Shown: in pieces, positions 50,859-64,000 of the stretch
Layout of the letters: each line of letters begins with the position of its first letter
How positions within the stretch are numbered: the stretch's first letter is position 1
Assembly (NCBI GenBank): GCA_964006375.1
Contig: OZ023262.1
Span: 89,011,654 to 89,075,653, forward strand
From: Tillus elongatus
Taxonomy: Eukaryota; Arthropoda; Insecta; Coleoptera; Cleridae
Reading direction: 5' to 3'
Length of the DNA: 64,000 bases
The notes under the pieces: generated by a model
The model's database searches: none
Told to the model about the DNA's origin: nothing
Seen by the model: the letters and a program-made list of their open reading frames with translations, nothing else
Translations under genes and position numbers: made by a program

Positions 50859-52768
50859 AATCCCCAATAATAAATTTTTACTGCTTTAGAGGCTTGCCTT
50901 CTGAAGCTAGGAAAAAATTTTTATTCACGCTTTTAGTTTATAGCAATATAATCTTTTCCTCCCTTAATACATTTTTTTAGCATTTCAGAAACAGTCACTG
51001 CCATTCCTGTAAGAAGTTATGCTGTGTAATCAGAACTATCATCTGAGACACAAGTGATCTAGCTGCGAACATGAGAAGTTATTATATTTACGTGTCAGAT
51101 GCACTTATGCATGAGACATTATTGTGCTTATAAGCATGTTTAAAAAAAATACTAGCGTGCCTACAATTTAGAGGAACACTAGCGTGCCTTTAATTGTTTT
51201 ATAAGAACACCGCTGTGCCAATATTTTGTCAATTATGTTTTTGAAGACCACTGCTGTGCCCACAATTATTTTAAGAAAAATACTACTGTGTCTGCTAATT
51301 TCTGCTACTGTCGAATACTGATCCTGTTGTCATTATTGCTGCATGTTTGTTCCAGCTTCATAAGTGTTCAGTTCTTCGAAGTGTTTATGGCCTTTATTTA
51401 AAATAGTGCTTCGTTAGTTTAAGTGCTTTTTAAAAAAAATATGTGTCATGTCAGTGCGTTGTTCGTCTGGGATTTCTTCAACTTATATTCCTTTTTTAAT
51501 GTCACGTTTGCCCAAGCAACGTTTGACTTAGTTATTAAGTCTGCATGCTGCATGTTATACGAAATGCCATCAACATCAAATGAAAAATGTTGTTAATTGA
51601 CTATGTCAAGGCTAAATTTAGTTTTAAGTATCCCCCCAAGTAAAGTAAGAAATTATCTCTTGCTTTTCAAATTTCTTATCGTTTAATTTATCTCTTTCAT
51701 CACAGGTCTATTAAATTTAATCCTGGTTTCTTTAATTTACTTGACCATCATTATTTTTTTTTTATTACCGAGTTTCCCTTTTCTCACTGCGTGTGTTCGT
51801 ACACGTGATAATGCACCGATTTCTATAACGACATGTTTGTATATACCCCCATATTTGGACTATTTTTTCTATTGCTGCTACCATTGTAAGTTTCTATATG
51901 TTTCTTTTTTTGATATTAGGTCCTTTCCTTTTTCAATTCGTTTTATTCTTCTGATACCCAACTTTTTTTCTTCTTATTATTAATCTGAAACTACTGTTTA
52001 TCAGTCAATATATGTTTCTTTTACTTGACTTTTTCATCTCATTCCCCTATATCTTGCAACTACTGTGCACATAATCATCTATATCTATTTTCATTATCTC
52101 AATATGCCCTCTATGGGTTTACATATTCACTGGTTAGCTTCTCCATCTATTAAATTCATTTCACTGTTCGTACATATATATTTTTGACTTTTCCCATTAC
52201 TCCTTGATTCAGACGTCCTTATTTAGTTGTCTATCCTACTAAATGTTCCATAGTTTTAACGAATTTTACATAATTGGCCTTGATATCTGTTTTCTTCATA
52301 TATTTTTCTTTCTTTTTCCTCATTTGTTGGCAGCTCTGGTCCTCTTATCTTGGGTTTAAACTTGTCCCCACTACTTCGTTTGTTTCCGATCATATATGTC
52401 TTGTTTGACGTGCATTTCTACTGCTTGTTTGTCGTGAGATTCTTCCCCACGCTTAGCTGGTTACTAACGTTATCTACCTCGGTTTTGAATTTGTCTATAC
52501 TCTTCTTTCATGCTTGACATTTGCTTTAAATTTTGAATTTTGGCGTGTTATTTGGTCGAACTAGCTTTGGTACAGTTGATAGACATAATCCAGGTCTGCA
52601 ATTTTGAATTTTGATTGTTATGTTATTTCAAAAATGTTGGTGAGTTTAAAGACTTCCCAGGTCATTCATCTCATTCTTGTTCATTAATTCTTCGTAGTCG
52701 TTTCATATTTTGTTGCTGCGTAGTCTCCATATCCGTTATGTGGTCTTCTCCACTGCTCATGATTGTTA
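50859..52768 (-). other. Internal region of the LTR element without pol
   Basis: About 1.9 kb, AT- and pyrimidine-rich on the plus strand. I see no protease, RT, RNase H or integrase motif in any frame. The junction with the LTR reads TTATTGGGGATT on the minus strand, a weak polypurine-tract candidate. Small lines near 51150-51300 repeat a GAACACTAGCGTGCC-like phrase about five times. Confidence 0.55.
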
Positions 52769-53941
52769 TCACTCTTCTGCCTGTCTTGCATCGTATTCCA
52801 TGCTAGAATCGTCTTTGTAGGTATCCTCGTTTCTCTGGCATTTATACCTATTCGTGCCATCGTTGCCATCCTTGTTTTCACGTCTATACCTCTTATTTCC
52901 TATACGTTTCCGTTTAAATTTGTCACCCTTATTCCTTATTTCTTCTAGGCATTCTTGTTTCTTTTTGTTTCTTCTATTCCCCATTGCTCTTGTCCATTTT
53001 GGCCCAAAACATTCTTCTACTTCTTCTCTCAGACTTTTATTTCCCAATGTCAGCTTTACATCTGGCTCTTCTCTTAGATTCTCCAAATTTCCATTCGTTT
53101 CTCTTAATCTCTCTTCCATTTTGGTTTCATATCTGTTTCTTTTATGTTTGCGCATCTTTCTAGGCCCTCTCATTCGCTGATTTCTTTCATTCACTCTCTC
53201 TATGATTTTATCCATCGGTTCATCATCATTTGCTTTGATTTTCTCTATTATTATCTTGCGTACTACATCCATCTTTGTCTCTACTTTACTTTCAAACTTT
53301 CGTACTGCCTCGCTTATCTCTTCCATCTCCATTTCTACATCTTTTTTCACTTCTTGTACACTTTTTTCAACTTTCTCTGTGATATTTCTATCTATATTAT
53401 CCAATCTCTCAATCATCTGCCTCATATTCTGCTCTTGTTCAACAAATTTCTCAGTCATACTTTCTTTTATCTTGTTTATATTATCCTCTTGTCTTTCGAA
53501 CCTGTCATTCATATTTAGTTTCATGCTATACATATCCCCTTTCATTTCTTTCTTACTTTCATTTATGTCTTGTTTTAGGCCATTTATGCTTTCATTCATT
53601 TTCTCATTCATAATTTTATTGCTTTCATTTATATTATTAACATTTGCATTCATACTATTCATGCTCTGCATTAATTTCATGAACATTTCATTGTTACTGT
53701 CAGGTTTTTCGTTTGTCGTATTTGTGTCGTCTACTTTGTCTCCGTCAGGTGTCTGTTCTTCTATTGACGTTTCTTCTCCTGTTTGTACCATTCCTTCTGC
53801 TTGTTCTTCCACATTTTCACCAACTTCTTGATCATATCTTCTCTCTTGATCTATTTCCATACTTTCCTGCTGTTCATGTTCTCTTTCATCTCCCCTGTCC
53901 TGTATGTCCTTTGACGTGGTCATTTTTCTTCCCCTAGGCAT
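52769..53941 (-). CDS. 390-aa coiled-coil, Gag-like protein of the LTR element
   Basis: Intact frame starting 95 bp inside the right-hand LTR, as expected for a gag position. Residues 1-80 are acidic and polar (MPRGRKMTTSKDIQDRGDER). About 85-230 is a long, M/N/K/E-rich helical region with heptad-like spacing (MKLMQSMNSMNANVNNINES, then MRQMIERLDNIDRNITEKVE), a probable coiled coil. The rest is strongly basic (RGPRKMRKHKRNRYETKMEE, KFKRKRIGNKRYRRENKDGN), suiting nucleic-acid binding. No CCHC knuckle and no enzyme motif. I do not recognise the family; Gag-like is inferred from position, coiled coil and basic tail. Confidence 0.65.
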   Translation of the reverse strand: MPRGRKMTTSKDIQDRGDEREHEQQESMEIDQERRYDQEVGENVEEQAEGMVQTGEETSIEEQTPDGDKVDDTNTTNEKPDSNNEMFMKLMQSMNSMNANVNNINESNKIMNEKMNESINGLKQDINESKKEMKGDMYSMKLNMNDRFERQEDNINKIKESMTEKFVEQEQNMRQMIERLDNIDRNITEKVEKSVQEVKKDVEMEMEEISEAVRKFESKVETKMDVVRKIIIEKIKANDDEPMDKIIERVNERNQRMRGPRKMRKHKRNRYETKMEERLRETNGNLENLREEPDVKLTLGNKSLREEVEECFGPKWTRAMGNRRNKKKQECLEEIRNKGDKFKRKRIGNKRYRRENKDGNDGTNRYKCQRNEDTYKDDSSMEYDARQAEE

Positions 53942-54004
53942 TTTCTCGACTTCCTTATTATGTTTTGTTTATTTATTTATTTTTTTAATTTATTTTACTC
54001 GTGG

Positions 54005-54035
54005 ACCTCGAAAGCTCCCACGTTTAGGCGACAAT
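54005..54035 (-). promoter_or_regulatory. Primer-binding-site-like sequence
   Basis: On the minus strand just after the 5' LTR: TTGTCGCCTAAACGTGGGAG. This resembles PBS sequences complementary to tRNA 3' ends (TGGCGCC-type) with mismatches. Assignment of the tRNA is not possible by eye. Confidence 0.5.

Positions 54036-56183
<2,148 letters not shown>

Positions 56184-56271
<88 letters not shown>
56184..56271. repeat. (TA)n microsatellite
   Basis: About 44 TA units after a CATATATA step. Confidence 0.97.
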
Positions 56272-56273
<2 letters not shown>

Positions 56274-56317
56274 CAGGATTTTTAACACGACACATTTCTG
56301 TATACTATACAAGATGA

Positions 56318-57185
56318 AATGTTACACCGATAACTCTAAAAATAATGGGCCGAATTAGATCAAATTTGGTAAGTCCCTTCCTTTTGCAAGTGGCTTTGAT
56401 ATGTCCGTTAGCCAGGAAAATGGGCCCAGATTTTCCTGGAAAATGTTGTGTTTTCTTTCAAAAAAAATTATATCTCCGGAAATAACAAAGTAAGGGCAAC
56501 GAAATTTGGTAAGCGTGTTTGTATCAAAGGGTGAACCACGCACCAAAATTTAGGTCTATGAGTTTAAAGACAAAAAAGTTATGGGCAGTTAAAGAACAAA
56601 ATTTGTAATTTTCCTCAAAACGTCAAAGTCGCGATTTAAAACGTAAAAATTGGCAGTATTTAGGCAAAGAACCTTAAACAAATAGGGATTATGAAAAGAA
56701 AATGTTTCAATAAGAGTGTTCTGCAAACACTTAAATTTCAGCTTTAACCGTCATTGTCTTTCATTTTGCTAAAATGTCTACAGAAAATTCATTTCATATA
56801 GACCCTGTCTGTGATGCTTTCGCTGTAGGTTTAGTTAAGTTGATGCTCTGGCTGTAAGTCCAGTTAACTTTATGGTTTAACGGTCTATAAATTTTAGCTA
56901 ATTTTCGTTAAAAAACGTTATTGAGGAGACCGCGACTTTTGAATTTTAAAAATATTTCTTCAAATGAGCGCAAACTAGGCCCCATAGAATCCATATTCGG
57001 GTTTACTTTCAGTTTTTATCTGTTTGCATATATACAAGGTGACGCATTTCTACGGCAAAGCTCAATATAATTGTTATTATACAAGATACGAGAAAAAAGT
57101 GTTTACGTTAATTATAGGGTGTTTTAAAAATACTTTGACAATTACAGGGTGGTCCATAAGTCGTTGGTGATCCCTACAATTGTTT
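56318..57185 (+). repeat. B arm, long copy
   Basis: TTACACCGATAACTCTAAAA through GGGCAACGAAATTTGGTAAG, AACGTCAAAGTCGCGATTTA, an internal A-arm-like segment (56920-57035) to the end GGTCCATAAGTCGTTGGTGA. The 46 bp before it (56272-56317, AACAGGATTTTTAACACGAC) belong to the palindromic family. Confidence 0.78.
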
Positions 57186-57256
57186 TTTTTCCGAACACCC
57201 CTATATGACTGCATCTTTGCATTTTTATCGAAATATGATGCATGTTTGTAAGAAAA

Positions 57257-57545
57257 AAATCAATACGCAGTAAGTGCGTTTTGGTAGCGAACTTTCATTA
57301 AATCCACCAGATTAACTCAATTTGCTATTAACCTAAGGCTGGTTAGCTAGAAAACCAGTTTTTCGGAAAATTTATGTACATTTTTGAACAATAAGTAATT
57401 TTGGTAAAATATTGTACATTATTTTTACTATGTAGGCTATACCGATAACCAGATTGATACTTGCTTGCATTAGAGAGACATATTTGCTATTAAAAACCTT
57501 TTAAGGAAAATTCACTTCCATAACGCACTTGATGCGTCCAGGCTT
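57257..57545. mobile_element. MITE-like element bounded by inverted M motifs (289 bp)
   Basis: Left ACGCAGTAAGTGCGTTTTGG and right CCATAACGCACTTGATGCGT. The interior matches 31855-31874 plus 32301-32540, that is, the same element without the palindromic insertion. Non-coding. Confidence 0.65.
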
Positions 57546-57599
57546 TTTATATAGTAAATAGATTCATTTTTCAAAATAAATAAATGTTTTTTTGTCAAC

Positions 57600-58240
<641 letters not shown>

Positions 58241-59059
58241 TAATACCATCGTTAGATACCTCTCTATAAGTGAATTTTCTTAAACAAAATTCACTAGTGA
58301 AATACATAGGTTGACAAATAAATTATCTTTGTTGTGTGATACAACAAATTCTTATACTAGAATAACGAAATGATTTTAAAATAAACTGTTTTTGACTTAC
58401 ATAGAAGATTTGCTTTATCACAACATTACGCTTATGCAAATTATACTACGAATAAAGTTTTACAAAATTTATTTGCAAGCTTCAAGAAAGAAGAATCGCG
58501 GCTCCATAAGAATTTCACAGATACTGTCATCTATAATATGATCTTACTGTAGTGACATTCTTTAAATGGATAGAAGGCATATCTCCAGTTCAGCACAGCC
58601 TGAAAGAGATAGCTTAGTTGATATCTTCTCTGGGAATTTTTCATGTAATTTATTTCAGTGTGGAACGGTTGTGGGATTCAGTCAGCATTACTGTACAAAC
58701 TGAACATGACACGCCTTGCTGCGGACCAGCAACCTAAACGTTCATGTATTTAAATTAAAGACCAGAAGCTGCACGAACACATTAAATATGCAACCATGAT
58801 ATACGCCGTAATATACCAGACAAGAGCAATTTACGATATTACAGGGGCATAAACTTCCAATAATGGAGCTTTTACTACTAGATATTTAACAGTCTAATGG
58901 GATAAGTATTTCAAATTGAAACTGTCGAGTATATGGTGTCGACGATACATATCTCCTTCATAATAATAATTACTATTTATTTATTGATTTCAATACCCAA
59001 CAGAACAGAGTTCTCATTATAGGATATTATAGACAAGACAAAAGTACATATACTCATAG
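58241..59059. other. Unassigned sequence with a short A-arm remnant
   Basis: 58245-58300 is a reverse A-arm end (ATACCTCTCTATAAGTGAAT ... AAATTCACTAG hairpin). The remainder holds no gene I recognise. Confidence 0.45.
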
Positions 59060-59072
59060 ACAATTAAGAAAT

Positions 59073-59433
59073 TGAGAACCTCGGTGGTTCAGGGGTAATA
59101 ACGTGTGCCTCTGAACCGAAGGGTACTGGGTTCGATCCCAGGGTACTACTTTCACTTTTTGAGTGCAATCTGTAAAATTAACATCAACCGAGGTTCTGGC
59201 ATTGTATTTAAGCAAGTTGAATGTCTGCACGTTCCGCCCTTCGGAGGGGGCGTAAAGCCGTCGGTCCCGTGTCCATACGATGTTGGGCACGTTAAAGATC
59301 CCTACCCTCCTTACAGAAAGGCGGGGGTTCGGCAAAATTTCCAGGATAGTGAGATGAAACTGCTCCCTGGCGTCAGTGATTGGCCATAGTCGCGGAAATA
59401 GGCCGACGTTAAAGAAACAAAACACACACACAC
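59073..59433 (+). mobile_element. Full-length tRNA-derived SINE with 13-bp target duplication
   Basis: The head has a tRNA-like A-box region (GGTGGTTCAGGGGTAATAAC) and a canonical B box (GGGTTCGATCCCAGG) near 59130, implying an internal Pol III promoter. Body: CGTAAAGCCGTCGGTCCCGT, GGGCACGTTAAAGATCCC, GAAACTGCTCCCTGG. Tail: (CA)n. ACAATTAAGAAAT occurs on both sides (59060-59072 and 59434-59446), a target duplication from target-primed insertion. Other copies: 23368-23515 and one in each palindrome arm. Confidence 0.9.
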
Positions 59434-59481
59434 ACAATTAAGAAATACAATTGTATGAATTAGTCCTAGAATAATAATTTT

Positions 59482-59546
59482 AAAAAGTTCGGGACGCAGC
59501 CAGTGCATTGTTGTAGTAAATTTTCATAAGAATTGTACACTATCAG
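59482..59546 (+). repeat. M motif next to (TAG)n
   Basis: TCGGGACGCAGCCAGTGCAT and following GTAAATTTTCATAAGAATTG, almost as at 12124-12180, then a short CAGTAGTAG run. Confidence 0.6.

Positions 59547-63173
<3,627 letters not shown>

Positions 63174-63254
<81 letters not shown>
63174..63254. repeat. (TAG)n microsatellite
   Basis: About 27 TAG units; the right end TAGTAGTAGCAGTGG merges into the (CTGCTA) tail of the RNase H-bearing element. Confidence 0.97.
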
Positions 63255-64000
63255 CAGTGGTGAGGAGGCCAACGCCAAGCAAGTAGACCACCATGGGCCC
63301 ATTTTGCCAAACCCAGCAACCATGCTCTACTCCTCCTCGGTTCCGTCGCCAAACCGCCTCGACCTCGAGATGAGATCCGTGACGGTCTTCAATTGGACGG
63401 TACTCACCTGATTCCTCTGCAGAGTCCTCGATCCGAAAAATTCTGTTCGAAGACTCCGAAAAGCCTCGCATTCGCACATGTAGTGGTAGGACGTTTCCTC
63501 ATCCTCGTCGCATTCCTGGCAAATGGGACCCCTCTCTACGCCTATCAATGTGAGGTGTCTTCTAAGGGAGCAGTGGCCTGTTAGCACTCCAAGGATGCGG
63601 CGAAGCGTAGGTCGACTCCTTCCGAGTGGCCAAACAGCTTTGTCTCTGTCCGGCCCCTCCACGAAGTCCCTCGCCTGCCTGCAGCCACCAACCAACCCCC
63701 AGTGCCTCTTCATTGTCTAAGGCGACGGAGAGCTCTCGCGCACCCCCAGGCCCTCGATGTATATTCCTGCCCCGGGGGATTGTTGGTCCTCCAGCCGCGA
63801 TCCGTCGGTGAAACAGACCAGGCTTGCGGGCTGGAATTCAACCTCATTTTCCCTCTACTGATCCCTACTGGGGATCCTGAGGGTGTATGGCCTAGTCAAC
63901 CTAATATCATCCTCGACATCCCTTACATTTATGGCGGAAATCGGAATTTCCTTTTCCACCTCCTTGGCGACTCTTGCATGCCCTATTACTGCTCCCTCTC
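63255..64000 (-). mobile_element. RNase H-bearing non-LTR element, second copy, cut by window edge
   Basis: Same family as 8158-10258 and highly similar; the 3' tail is again next to (TAG)n. Relative to the first copy about 345 bp are deleted at 63735 (the first copy's 8652-8997), with junction AGGCGACGGAGAGCTCTCGC. The 5' part lies beyond the window. Confidence 0.9.
63327..63713 (-). pseudogene. C-terminal region of the RNase H element, second copy
   Basis: About 128 codons: VGGCRQARDFVEGPDRDKAV, RPTLRRILGVLTGHCSLRRH, then CQECDEDEETSYHYMCECEA, which preserves the C-x2-C-x9-H-x3-C knuckle-like pattern. The RNase H core upstream is removed by the 345-bp deletion, so the protein is broken. 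Confidence 0.83.

Noticed and set aside
53202..53831. 209-codon plus-strand frame and neighbouring Ser/Phe-rich frames
   Set aside because: Antisense shadow of the 390-codon minus-strand coiled-coil ORF; its composition is that of a reverse complement of K/E/N/M-rich coding sequence.
59086..59160. Possible tRNA gene
   Set aside because: A and B boxes are the head of a SINE with a long non-tRNA body, (CA)n tail and target duplication; not a functional tRNA.

Overview
The window looks like repeat-dominated, AT-rich (visibly about two-thirds A+T) intergenic DNA from an insect nuclear genome. The evidence is DD41D-type mariner transposases, R1/I/jockey-like non-LTR retrotransposons, an LTR retrotransposon, a tRNA-derived SINE with a target-site duplication, several MITE-like families, and about 22 long (TA)n microsatellites. 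A beetle is possible but not demonstrated. I found no convincing host protein gene, rRNA or functional tRNA; every coding-like stretch I recognise belongs to a mobile element.

Layout. 1-11 kb: a short inverted-repeat element (668-1125), a two-armed repeat with a (TA)n core (1.15-2.1 kb on minus, 5.8-7.1 kb on plus), decayed mariner fragments (2.9 and 7.55 kb), a decayed RT fragment (3.7-5.2 kb, minus), and a 5'-truncated non-LTR element with RT and RNase H (8.16-10.26 kb, minus). 11-20 kb: two opposed copies of a MITE-like family and a composite inverted repeat with arms at about 12.1-13.9 and 17.8-19.6 kb. 20-27 kb: two plus-strand copies of one non-LTR family, a 591-bp MITE between (TA)n tracts, and a third, decayed RNase H-bearing element. 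27-30 kb: a 2.1-kb DD41D mariner with very long terminal inverted repeats. 31-41 kb: two-armed repeats, a 418-bp palindromic element with an 8-bp target duplication, and a large palindrome (37.26-40.11 kb) with a SINE in each arm. 41.5-43.0 kb: a complete-looking 1545-bp DD41D mariner. 44-46 kb: a third copy of the 20-25 kb non-LTR family inside LTR-like sequence. 47.4-57.2 kb: one two-armed repeat apparently split by a mariner relic, an LTR retrotransposon (1.7-kb LTRs, intact 390-aa coiled-coil ORF, no visible pol) and a palindromic element. 57.6-58.2 kb: a non-LTR copy that contains a roughly 120-bp (TA)n tract. 59.5-64 kb: a head-to-tail array of non-LTR elements separated by (TAG)n tracts, including an R1-clade-like element with an intact endonuclease-RT-CCHC reading frame (60.26-63.17 kb).

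Two themes tie the region together. First, (TA)n cores of one two-armed repeat family seem to act as landing pads for TA-targeting and other transposons. Second, comparison of repeat copies indicates that some (TA)n tracts grew in place from short TATA seeds. The (TAG)n array suggests a third microsatellite-based niche, used by non-LTR retrotransposons. Arm names used below: 'A arm' is the side with the conserved phrase CCCATATCCGG, 'B arm' is the side beginning CACCGATAACTCAAAAAATA; A-(TA)n-B is the usual order. 'M motif' is the recurring GCAGCAAGTGCGTTATGG.
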